Below are positions 1 to 6,052 of a stretch of 10,066 nucleotides of DNA, piece by piece. Source of the stretch: Proteobacteria bacterium UBA6920 (GTDB taxonomy: Bacteria; Pseudomonadota; Gammaproteobacteria; SG8-11). The stretch spans positions 1 through 10,066 of the forward strand of contig DKAS01000243.1 of the NCBI GenBank assembly GCA_002448875.1, read 5' to 3'. The translations under genes and the position numbers were made by a program. Under the pieces are notes generated by a model. The model was not told the DNA's origin. It saw nothing but the letters and a program-made list of their open reading frames with translations, and did not search any database. Each line of letters begins with the position of its first letter. The first letter of the stretch is position 1.

Positions 1-1375
1 CGGCGTGGTGCTGCAGTGCAATAATTTCGAGGTCATCGACCTGGGGGTGATGGTGCCCGCCAGCCGCATTCTCGAAGAGGCGCGCAAGCACCAGGTGGAT
101 ATCATCGGTCTGTCGGGTCTGATCACGCCGTCGCTGGAAGAAATGACCCATGTGGCCAAGGAGCTGCAACGCGAAGGTTTCACCGTGCCTCTGCTGATCG
201 GCGGCGCCACCACCTCGCGCGCCCATACCGCGTTGAAGATCGAGCCCGGCTACGATCACCCGGTGGTCTGGGTGAAGGATGCCTCGCGCGCCGTCGGCGT
301 GGCGCAGAGCCTGATCAGCGCCGAGCTGAAGTCCGAGTTCGTGGCTCGCAACCGCGCCGAACACGCCGAGCTGCGCCAGTTGCACCAGCAGAAGGCCGGC
401 CGCACCCAGTCGTTGTCGCTGGCCGCGGCTCGCGCCAACCGCGTTGCCATCGACTGGCAGGCTTATGCGCCGCCGCCGCCCGCCCACGCCGAACTGCTGG
501 TGTTGAATGACTATCCGCTGGCGGAATTGCGCGACTATATCGACTGGACGCCGTTCTTCCATACCTGGGAGATGAAGGGCAGTTATCCGAAAATTCTCCA
601 GGACGCGGTCAAGGGTGGCGAAGCGCGCAAGCTGTTCGCCGATGCCCAGACCATGCTGGATACCATCATCCGCGAAAAATGGCTCACCGCCCGCGCGGTG
701 CTGCGCCTGTTCCCGGCCAACAGCATCGGTGACGATGTGGAGCTCTATGACGAGCACGGCAGGGTGCGCGGTGTGGTGCATTTCCTGCGGCAGCAGGAAA
801 GCAAGGGCGAGGGCATCGCCAACCGTTGCCTGGCCGATTTCATCGCGCCCAAAACATCGGGTAAGCGCGACTGCCTGGGAATGTTTGCGGTGACCGCAGG
901 CCTGGGGATCGATGCGCATGTGGCTCGTTTCGAGCGTTCCCATGATGATTATCACGCCATCATGCTCAAGGCCCTGGCGGATCGCCTGGCCGAAGCGCTG
1001 GCCGAGCGTCTGCATCAGCGGGTGCGCGGCGAGTTCTGGGGTTACGCCGCCAGTGAAACATTGGATAACGAAGCCTTGATCCAGGAGCGTTACCAGGGAA
1101 TACGGCCGGCGCCGGGTTACCCCGCCTGTCCGGAACACACGGAAAAGGCTCTGATCTGGGATTTGCTGCAGGCGCAGAAAAACGCGGGCATGCAACTGAC
1201 CGACAGCTATGCGATGCTGCCGGCGGCGTCGGTCAGCGGCTACTATTTGTCGCACCCGCAGGCAAAATATTTCGCGGTGGGTAAGATTCAGCCGGACCAG
1301 CTTGCGGATTACGCGATGCGCAAAGGCTGGTCAAAGTCGGATGCGGAGTACTGGCTGGCGCCCAATCTTGGATGA
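1..1375 (+). CDS. metH: Methionine synthase, cobalamin-dependent (MetH), C-terminal part; 5' end outside window
   Basis: Catalyses transfer of the methyl group from 5-methyltetrahydrofolate to homocysteine through methylcobalamin, in the cytoplasm. The frame is already open at the window edge (first full codon at base 2), so the GTG codons at 5 and 8 are not starts. What remains is the end of the B12-binding domain (GLSGLITPSL, then LLIGGATTSRAHTA, up to about base 330) and the whole AdoMet reactivation domain. The latter shows RNYIDWTPFF-like sequence (here RDYIDWTPFFHTWEMKG), the signature RPAPGYPACPEH at 1103-1138, and the conserved end YWLAPNLG. The window begins just after where the cobalt-ligand motif DxHxxG is expected, so that His cannot be checked. 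The last residues match the E. coli C-terminus except for a few missing residues, so the 3' end is complete. No convincing terminator follows: there is only a T6 run at 1422-1427 behind a tiny hairpin. Confidence 0.97.
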   Translation, partial: GVVLQCNNFEVIDLGVMVPASRILEEARKHQVDIIGLSGLITPSLEEMTHVAKELQREGFTVPLLIGGATTSRAHTALKIEPGYDHPVVWVKDASRAVGVAQSLISAELKSEFVARNRAEHAELRQLHQQKAGRTQSLSLAAARANRVAIDWQAYAPPPPAHAELLVLNDYPLAELRDYIDWTPFFHTWEMKGSYPKILQDAVKGGEARKLFADAQTMLDTIIREKWLTARAVLRLFPANSIGDDVELYDEHGRVRGVVHFLRQQESKGEGIANRCLADFIAPKTSGKRDCLGMFAVTAGLGIDAHVARFERSHDDYHAIMLKALADRLAEALAERLHQRVRGEFWGYAASETLDNEALIQERYQGIRPAPGYPACPEHTEKALIWDLLQAQKNAGMQLTDSYAMLPAASVSGYYLSHPQAKYFAVGKIQPDQLADYAMRKGWSKSDAEYWLAPNLG

Positions 1376-1500
1376 ACACGCGCGGGCAGTAAGTAAATTA
1401 AAAGTAGGCTTCACATACATGTTTTTTCTGTGCGTTAATCTGTCGTGTGGCGGACGCATTATGTCAATCTTTTATCGAGCCTATAAATAATACTAGGGGG

Positions 1501-1573
1501 CAAAAGAATTATTTCTACCTGTACAAGGTCTCGCAGACATTGTATATATTTTGGGTTTATCAAAATTCTTTTG
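1501..1573. repeat. Perfect 10-bp inverted repeat enclosing small hairpins, upstream of the dsrE-like gene
   Basis: CAAAAGAATT at 1501-1510 is the exact reverse complement of AATTCTTTTG at 1564-1573. The arms are 53 bases apart. Inside lie the near-palindrome ACCTGTACAAGGT (1517-1529) and a small stem GTCT/AGAC (1528-1538). The stretch sits in the AT-rich 237-base gap between metH and the next gene, which holds no other gene. It could be paired operator sites or the foot of a longer RNA stem. Chance occurrence in AT-rich DNA is also possible. Confidence 0.4.
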
Positions 1574-1584
1574 ATGTTTATAGT
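1556..1584 (+). promoter_or_regulatory. Possible sigma70 promoter of the dsrE-like gene
   Basis: TATAGT at 1579-1584 matches the -10 consensus at five of six positions. It lies 17 bases after a poor -35 (TTTATC, 1556-1561). It would give a leader of about 20 bases ending in the AGGAG ribosome binding site at 1601-1605. The -35 overlaps the edge of the 1564-1573 inverted-repeat arm region, which would suit repression. A second AT-rich candidate is TATAAA at 1482-1487, 15 bases after ATGTCA at 1461-1466. Neither can be proved from sequence alone. Confidence 0.3.
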
Positions 1585-1612
1585 GAGCGGTTCATATTGT
1601 AGGAGTGGAGAA

Positions 1613-2044
1613 ATGAGCAACATGAAAAAAGTAGGTATGGGAATGGTTCTGGCTGGCATGCTGGTCGCCGCGGGTGGTGCGATGGCAGCTGACAAGCATA
1701 AAGTGGTTATCCAGGTCAGCAGCGCTGATCCGGAAACTCAGAAGATTGCGTTGAACAACGCGGTTAACGTGCAGAAAGACATGGGCATGGACAACGTGGA
1801 CATCGAAATCGTGGCTTATGGCCCCGGTTTGAGCCTGCTCACCACCAAGAGCGAAGATTCTGCCCGGGTGAAGAGCCTGGCGATGCAGAACATCACCTTC
1901 AGCGCCTGTGGCAACACCATGAAGAAAGTTGCTGAAAAAACCGGCAAAGAGCCCGAGCTGACCGAAGGCGTCAAAGTGGTCAACGCTGGCGTGATTCGCA
2001 TCATGGAACTGCAGGAAGGCGGTTATTCTTATATTCGCCCCTAA
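1613..2044 (+). CDS. Secreted DsrE-family protein, 143 aa
   Basis: A small periplasmic protein of the DsrE/DsrF-like fold (the COG1416-like group of uncharacterised proteins). Residues 1-25 are a Sec signal peptide: Lys5-Lys6, a hydrophobic core rich in Ala, Gly, Met and Val, and an AMA cleavage site before ADK. The mature part starts with a beta strand (KVVIQVSS), then the helix QKIALNNAVN, the strand IEIVAYGPGL, and the FSACGNTM segment with the only cysteine, Cys99. It ends in VIRIMELQEGGYSYIRP, a tail typical of this group. In cytoplasmic TusD/DsrE proteins a Cys near this place carries sulfur; whether Cys99 does so is inference. The start at 1613 is chosen because AGGAG (1601-1605) sits seven bases upstream and the signal peptide begins there; the frame is open back to a TTG at 1571 without a ribosome site. 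AT-leaning, Lys-AAA-rich codons hint at good expression. It is a single-gene unit closed by the terminator at 2084. Confidence 0.85.
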   Translation: MSNMKKVGMGMVLAGMLVAAGGAMAADKHKVVIQVSSADPETQKIALNNAVNVQKDMGMDNVDIEIVAYGPGLSLLTTKSEDSARVKSLAMQNITFSACGNTMKKVAEKTGKEPELTEGVKVVNAGVIRIMELQEGGYSYIRP

Positions 2045-2083
2045 GCCATACGCCGGGACCCGTTACACTTAACCAGTCCTGGG

Positions 2084-2120
2084 AAAAAAAGGCAGATAAT
2101 GCAGATTATCTGCCTTTTTT
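2084..2120 (+). terminator. Strong intrinsic terminator after the dsrE-like gene
   Basis: GGCAGATAAT (2091-2100) pairs perfectly with ATTATCTGCC (2105-2114) around the loop GCAG. The stem can extend through the A run before it and the T6 run after it (2115-2120). The A-stem-T symmetry means it could also terminate transcription coming from the other strand. It lies 40 bases past the stop codon and separates this gene from the binding-protein gene. Confidence 0.92.
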
Positions 2121-2172
2121 CTTAGCTGTAAAAAAACATAAGCCGATGGTTCTCAATGTGGACTTTCTGGAT

Positions 2173-2201
2173 TTGATATTTGAGAAGAAATATCGGATAT
2201 T
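2173..2201 (+). promoter_or_regulatory. Probable sigma70 promoter of the substrate-binding protein gene
   Basis: TTGATA (2173-2178, five of six -35 matches) is followed after exactly 17 bases by GATATT (2196-2201, four of six -10 matches). This is the best promoter match in the gap behind the preceding terminator. A small inverted repeat, GATATTT (2175-2181) with AAATATC (2188-2194), fills the spacer and could be a repressor site. Transcription from here would give a leader of about 115 bases. Confidence 0.45.
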
Positions 2202-2210
2202 GGGGAGCTT

Positions 2211-2287
2211 GTCACTGGTGCCTGGGATAGGAGGCGTCGTGACGGCACGGGGGAAGCGGGAAGCAAAATAACCTCAAACGTTAACGT
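2211..2287 (+). promoter_or_regulatory. Structured 5' leader of the substrate-binding protein gene
   Basis: GTCAC (2211-2215) can pair with GTGAC (2239-2243), and inside it GCCT (2220-2223) with AGGC (2232-2235). Together these form a two-part stem with an internal loop. Downstream, at 2278-2287, is the perfect 10-bp palindrome ACGTTAACGT, 37 bases before the start codon. I do not recognise a known riboswitch class. The element could act as RNA structure, or the palindrome as a DNA operator. No gene is visible between 2121 and 2324. Confidence 0.3.
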
Positions 2288-2324
2288 ATATGTCCAAATG
2301 ATTGAGAAAGAGGAGGAGAGCGCA

Positions 2325-3329
2325 ATGAAGGTTACGCGTAAGTTGTTGGTAGCCCTGGTAACGATGGCCATCGCGCCAATTTTTATCGGCAATCAAGTAT
2401 TGGCCGCCGATGCACCGAAGGACGATGACATCAGCATGCATGATTTTCGTACCTTTAACGCCGGTGGTCAGGTGGACGAGGGCAAGATCGGCGATTCCTA
2501 TACGGCTGATCTGGTCATGTATCTGGCCGGCAATCAGTTCATGGTGATGGATGAGCTGATCAAGGATTTCCAGAAGAAAAACCCAGATATCAAAAAGGTT
2601 TATGTGGAAACCATTCCCCCCGGCCAGATCCTGGAAGGTCAACTGCTCAAGCAGGGTGAGATCTCTGGTCAGAAAACTTCAATGGATCCAGATATTTATG
2701 CCAGCGTCAGCCTGGGCCACCTGTCGAAGCTCAAAGCCGCCGGCAAGATGGAACAGTACATGACCTATACCAAAAACAAGCTGGAGCTGATGGTCGCCGC
2801 GGGAAATCCCAAGAAGATTACCGGACCCAAGGACCTGGGCCGGGACGATCTGGTACAATCCCATCCCAATCCGTTGACCGAAGGGATCTTCAAGTTCTAC
2901 GGTTCCGAAATGTTGAAGGACCTGAACCTGTGGGACAAAGTCACCGGCGGTAAGGAATGCAAAGATTGCTGGGCGGTGGATGGCAAGACTTACTTCACCT
3001 CGCGGCACCATCGTGAGACGCCTGACCGTATCGAAGCCGGCCAGGCCGACGTAGGTATCGTCTGGACCTCCGAAGTGCTGCACGCCAAGAAAGAAGGCCG
3101 CAAGGTCGAGGGCGTAGCCATTCCGGAACCGCTGAACAAGGCGAGCAAGGCGGGTTATGCCATCGGCGCTTATAAGTCCGGTAAGAACCAGAAAAACGCC
3201 CAGCGTTACCTGGATTATCTGGCCACTGCTGATGCCCAGAAGATTTATGCGGGTTACGGGTTCGTGGAAGCAACTGCTGACGAACTGAAAATGAAAGCGA
3301 TTCCGGATCCAAAACCGGCCGCTAAATAA
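2325..3329 (+). CDS. Secreted substrate-binding protein, ModA-like/SBP_bac_11 type, 334 aa
   Basis: A periplasmic solute-binding protein of the type-II fold used by molybdate and related ABC importers. Residues 1-27 form a signal peptide (KVTRK, a hydrophobic core, cut after VLA before ADA). Then come a polar stretch of about 30 residues, a first-lobe start (DLVMYLAGNQFMVMDELIKD), an ABC-binding-protein style PDIYASVSLGHLSKLKAAGK, and a hinge-like LELMVAAGNPKKITGPKDLG. The second lobe has QADVGIVWTSEV, and the C-terminal helix QRYLDYLATADAQKIYAGYGF is typical of ModA-like proteins. Unusual are Cys212-Lys-Asp-Cys215-Trp and adjacent His228-His229. No permease or ATPase gene is adjacent, so the ligand and partner are unknown. 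The start at 2325 follows a strong AGGAGGAGAG (2311-2320); the upstream in-frame ATG at 2298 has no ribosome site and would mask the signal peptide. Its own promoter and terminator make it a one-gene unit. Molybdate, tungstate, phosphate-like anions or an organic ligand are all possible. Confidence 0.85.
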   Translation: MKVTRKLLVALVTMAIAPIFIGNQVLAADAPKDDDISMHDFRTFNAGGQVDEGKIGDSYTADLVMYLAGNQFMVMDELIKDFQKKNPDIKKVYVETIPPGQILEGQLLKQGEISGQKTSMDPDIYASVSLGHLSKLKAAGKMEQYMTYTKNKLELMVAAGNPKKITGPKDLGRDDLVQSHPNPLTEGIFKFYGSEMLKDLNLWDKVTGGKECKDCWAVDGKTYFTSRHHRETPDRIEAGQADVGIVWTSEVLHAKKEGRKVEGVAIPEPLNKASKAGYAIGAYKSGKNQKNAQRYLDYLATADAQKIYAGYGFVEATADELKMKAIPDPKPAAK

Positions 3330-3358
3330 GATATAATCACCCGTTGTTCTTTAGTCAG

Positions 3359-3386
3359 AACCGCCCTCTTCGGAGGGCGGTTTTTT
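3359..3386 (+). terminator. Intrinsic terminator with TTCG tetraloop after the binding-protein gene
   Basis: AACCGCCCTC (3359-3368) pairs perfectly with GAGGGCGGTT (3373-3382) around TTCG, an especially stable CUUCGG loop in RNA. A T run reaches 3386. It lies 30 bases past the stop codon. Confidence 0.95.
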
Positions 3387-3406
3387 ATTGGAGTCAGGCC
3401 GCAGTT

Positions 3407-3442
3407 AACCGCCCGCCGGGTAGCGCAGTGGGTGCGGTTTTT
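3407..3442 (+). terminator. Possible second terminator or attenuator before typA
   Basis: AACCGC (3407-3412) pairs with GCGGTT (3434-3439). Two more C-G pairs are possible after a one-base bulge, and TTT follows (3440-3442). The loop is about 16 bases, so it is weaker than the terminator 20 bases upstream. It shares the AACCGCCC arm with that terminator, so the two hairpins could compete. It may back up termination or attenuate transcription into typA. Confidence 0.4.
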
Positions 3443-3507
3443 GCAATCACAGTTTTGATTAATTACCTTGAGAAGGAAAGGCGTGCCCAGGCAGGCCGGT
3501 AGCACAG

Positions 3508-5331
3508 ATGATCGAGAAAATTCGCAATATCGCCATAATCGCTCACGTTGACCATGGTAAGACCACCCTGGTAGACCAGTTGTTGCGGCAGTCCGGGACC
3601 CTGGCGGAACGCGGCGATGACGCGCGCCGCGAGCGCGTCATGGATTCCAACGAGCTGGAACAGGAGCGGGGCATCACCATCCTCGCCAAGAACACGGCCG
3701 TGGACTGGAATGGTTACCACATCAATATCGTCGACACGCCCGGACACGCGGATTTCGGCGGTGAAGTGGAACGGGTGTTGTCCATGGTGGATTCGGTGCT
3801 GCTGCTGGTGGATGCGGTCGACGGTCCCATGCCGCAAACCCGCTTCGTTACCCAGAAAGCCTTCAATCTGGGCTTGCATCCCATCGTCGTGATCAACAAG
3901 GTCGATCGCCCCGGCGCGCGTCCGTCCTGGGTGCTGGATCAGACCTTCGATCTGTTCGATCGTCTGGGAGCCACCGAATCGCAGCTGGATTTCCCGGTGG
4001 TCTATGCCTCCGCCTTGATGGGATTCGCCGGCTTGAGCCCGGATAAGCCGGCCAAGGACATGACACCCTTGTTCGAAACCATCGTAAATAAAGTGTCGCC
4101 GCCCCAGGTGGACCTGGAGGGGCCGTTCCAGATGCAGATCTCCACTCTGGACTATAACAGTTATGTCGGTGTTATCGGCATCGGCCGCATCAAGCGCGGC
4201 CGCATCAAGGGCAATACGCCGGTGACCATCGTCGATCGCGAGGGCAATCGCCGCAACGGCCGCATTCTGCAGATTCTCGGTTTCCGTGGCCTGGAGCGTA
4301 TCCAGGTGTCTGAAGCCCATGCCGGCAATATCGTTGCCATTACCGGCATCGATGCCCTGAACATTTCGGATACCATTTGCGATCCGACCCAGGTCGAGGT
4401 GTTGCCGCCGTTGACCGTGGACGAGCCCACCATCAGCATGACTTTCCAGGTGAACAATTCGCCGTTTGCGGGCAAGGAAGGCAAATATGTTACTTCCCGC
4501 CAGATTCGTGAACGCCTGCAGCGGGAGTTGCTGCACAACGTCGCACTGCGCGTGCAGGATACCGAGGATCCGGACAAGTTCCGCGTGTCGGGTCGTGGCG
4601 AACTGCACCTGGCGGTGCTGATAGAAAACATGCGCCGCGAAGGCTATGAGCTGGGTGTGTCCCGGCCCGAGGTCATCGTCAAGGAAGTCGACGGCGTGCG
4701 CTGCGAACCTTACGAACAAGTCACCGTCGACGTCGAGGAGCAGCATCAGGGTTCGGTGATGGAAAAGCTGGGCACCCGCGGTGCGGAACTGCGCAATATG
4801 GTGCCCGACGGCAAGGGGCGGGTGCGTCTGGAATACGTGGTGCCGTCCCGCGGCTTGATCGGTTTTCGCACCGAGTTCATGACGTCCACCTCCGGCACCG
4901 GTCTGCTGTACAGCATCTTCGATCGCTATGGACCGATGAAGTCCGGGCAGTACGGGCAGCGGGTCAACGGCGTGCTGATCAGCAATGGCAGCGGCAAGTC
5001 CCTGGCTTATTCGCTGTTCAACCTGCAGGAGCGCGGTCGCCTGTTTATCCAGCCCGGTACCGAAGTGTATGAAGGCATGATCATCGGCATTCATTCCCGT
5101 GACAATGATCTGGTGGTCAATCCGCTCAAGGGCAAGCAGCTGACCAATATTCGCGCGGCCGGTTCCGACGAGAACATCATCCTCACGCCGCCGGTGGATA
5201 TGACGCTGGAAAAATCCCTGGAATTCATCGACGACGATGAGCTGGTGGAAGTGACCCCGAAGACTATCCGTCTGCGCAAGAAACGCTTGAAGGAGCACGA
5301 GCGCAAGAAGGATTCCCGCCAGAAGGACTGA
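3508..5331 (+). CDS. typA: Ribosome-associated GTPase BipA/TypA, 607 aa
   Basis: A translational GTPase that binds the ribosome at the factor site and helps 50S assembly and growth under stress or cold, in the cytoplasm. G1 is AHVDHGKTT (residues 12-20), G2 ERGIT with Thr57, G3 DTPGH (76-80), and G4 NKVD (130-133) followed by RPGAR. Then come EF-G-like beta-barrel domain II ([14 protein letters not shown]), domain III ([22 protein letters not shown]), domain V (Y-E-Q-V-T-V-D-V-E), and the BipA-specific C-terminal domain with [16 protein letters not shown]. It closes on a basic tail ([14 protein letters not shown]). Length equals the E. coli protein. The start fits the family N-terminus [10 protein letters not shown]. 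The ATG has no clear Shine-Dalgarno sequence: the purine-rich AGAAGGAAAGG lies at 3471-3481, 26 bases upstream, and fits a short out-of-frame ORF better. A weak promoter could lie in 3441-3464 (TTGCAA), right behind the second hairpin. The gene is probably its own unit or the first of the row downstream. Confidence 0.98.
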   Translation: MIEKIRNIAIIAHVDHGKTTLVDQLLRQSGTLAERGDDARRERVMDSNELEQERGITILAKNTAVDWNGYHINIVDTPGHADFGGEVERVLSMVDSVLLLVDAVDGPMPQTRFVTQKAFNLGLHPIVVINKVDRPGARPSWVLDQTFDLFDRLGATESQLDFPVVYASALMGFAGLSPDKPAKDMTPLFETIVNKVSPPQVDLEGPFQMQISTLDYNSYVGVIGIGRIKRGRIKGNTPVTIVDREGNRRNGRILQILGFRGLERIQVSEAHAGNIVAITGIDALNISDTICDPTQVEVLPPLTVDEPTISMTFQVNNSPFAGKEGKYVTSRQIRERLQRELLHNVALRVQDTEDPDKFRVSGRGELHLAVLIENMRREGYELGVSRPEVIVKEVDGVRCEPYEQVTVDVEEQHQGSVMEKLGTRGAELRNMVPDGKGRVRLEYVVPSRGLIGFRTEFMTSTSGTGLLYSIFDRYGPMKSGQYGQRVNGVLISNGSGKSLAYSLFNLQERGRLFIQPGTEVYEGMIIGIHSRDNDLVVNPLKGKQLTNIRAAGSDENIILTPPVDMTLEKSLEFIDDDELVEVTPKTIRLRKKRLKEHERKKDSRQKD

Positions 5332-5339
5332 GTTTTGCC

Positions 5340-5380
5340 GTGCGCCCGCGGCCGCCGCTCAATGGACTGGCCGCGGGCAC
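5340..5380 (+). other. GC-rich hairpin after typA
   Basis: The arm at 5340-5353 (GTGC, two extra bases, CCGCGGCC) pairs with GGCCGCGGGCAC at 5369-5380. This gives 12 base pairs with a two-base bulge and a loop of about 15 bases. It begins nine bases after the typA stop. No T run follows, so it is not a standard intrinsic terminator. It may protect the 3' end of typA mRNA or partly separate typA from the operon downstream. Confidence 0.5.
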
Positions 5381-5413
5381 CTCGTTCCACTCCCTCCCCG
5401 CGCAGCGACCGGC

Positions 5414-5441
5414 TTGCGCCCCGATTCGCATGTGTTACAGT
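5414..5441 (+). promoter_or_regulatory. Possible extended -10 promoter of the 5481-9891 gene row
   Basis: TGTTACAGT (5433-5441) has the extended -10 form TG-n-TACAGT, with four of six matches in the hexamer. TTGCGC at 5414-5419 lies 16 bases upstream as a weak -35. The site is in the 149-base gap between typA and the membrane-protein gene and would give a leader of about 33 bases. Confidence 0.35.
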
Positions 5442-5470
5442 TGCCCAGGTTCGCAGCCGCTTGTCGTGAA

Positions 5471-5480
5471 GGGGGGGGGG
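5471..5480 (+). promoter_or_regulatory. Run of ten G directly before a start codon, acting as ribosome binding site
   Basis: Ten consecutive G occupy 5471-5480 and the ATG begins at 5481, with no other Shine-Dalgarno sequence nearby. The 5' part of the tract can pair with the CCUCC end of 16S rRNA. Such a tract is prone to slippage, in the cell or in sequencing, so its length may vary. Confidence 0.55.
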
Positions 5481-6035
5481 ATGATTGGTAAAAAGAATGT
5501 GGTTTTTGGCTTTCTCTATCTGGTGTTGACCGCGGCGCTGGGTCCGTACATGGCGGTCAAGCAGGTGCCGGCCATCGACGCGGCGAAGGAAGAAAAAAAG
5601 CAGATCGTCGGCGATATCCAGCAGTACAAGATGGATAATTTCGAAAAAGACCTGGCGCCCATGTCCGCCGAGGACATCGCCAAGGGCACTACCGACGGCC
5701 TGCTGAGCCTGAACAAGCTGTACAACGCCGAAGATCCGAAAAACGGCATCAAAGCCGGTCCCCACGCGCATGGCAATCTCGAGGCCCTGCTCAATATCGT
5801 CGCCGGCATCGCCCTGTGTTTCATCGCGGTGTCGCGCAAATTCAAGCAGGCCATCAGCTGGCTGTTCATCCTGGGCACGGTATTTCATTCCGGTGTGCTG
5901 TACTTGATGGTTGTCTTCGACTTGCAAGCCATCGCGCCGGTGCGGCCGGCCGGGCCGTTGCTGCTGCTGGCGGCGTTGTTGCTGGCGGGCATTGCCGCGC
6001 TGCTGGGCTTCAAGGGTGAACCGGTCCGCGATTGA
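5481..6035 (+). CDS. Four-helix membrane protein of unknown function, 184 aa
   Basis: I do not recognise the family. Four hydrophobic helices are visible: residues about 6-26 (VVFGFLYLVLTAALGPYMAV), 100-118 (LEALLNIVAGIALCFIAVS), 125-147 (ISWLFILGTVFHSGVLYLMV) and 156-177 (a Leu/Ala-rich end helix). Between helices 1 and 2 lies a charged, soluble domain of about 70 residues, probably periplasmic (KEEKKQIVGDIQQYK, then MSAEDIAKGTTDGLLSLNK). His95 and His97 in GPHAHGN, just before helix 2, and His136 in FHSG within helix 3 look like candidate metal or heme ligands; this is inference. The start at 5481 is chosen because the first helix begins at once. The frame is open back to a GTG at 5340, but that stretch is Pro/Cys-rich and includes a hairpin, so it is probably leader. 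Seventeen bases separate it from pip, suggesting co-transcription. Confidence 0.8.
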   Translation: MIGKKNVVFGFLYLVLTAALGPYMAVKQVPAIDAAKEEKKQIVGDIQQYKMDNFEKDLAPMSAEDIAKGTTDGLLSLNKLYNAEDPKNGIKAGPHAHGNLEALLNIVAGIALCFIAVSRKFKQAISWLFILGTVFHSGVLYLMVVFDLQAIAPVRPAGPLLLLAALLLAGIAALLGFKGEPVRD

Positions 6036-6052
6036 TCAACTCGGGGCAGTGT

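Noticed and set aside
1411..1427. Possible metH terminator (ACAT/ATGT followed by T6)
   Set aside because: The stem is only four A/T-rich pairs with a two-base loop, too weak to call.
2298..2324. Earlier ATG for the binding protein
   Set aside because: No ribosome site precedes it, and it would place an acidic peptide before a normal signal peptide; AGGAGGAGAG clearly serves the ATG at 2325.
3463..5298. 611-codon open frame on the minus strand, antisense to typA
   Set aside because: It mirrors the GC-rich codon pattern of typA, its product is a His/Gln/Arg-rich string without any domain, and typA is certain on the other strand.
5340..5480. N-terminal extension of the membrane protein from a GTG at 5340
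   Set aside because: It adds a Pro/Cys/Arg-rich stretch over a strong hairpin and the G10 run. The ATG at 5481 puts the first helix at the N-terminus, as expected.
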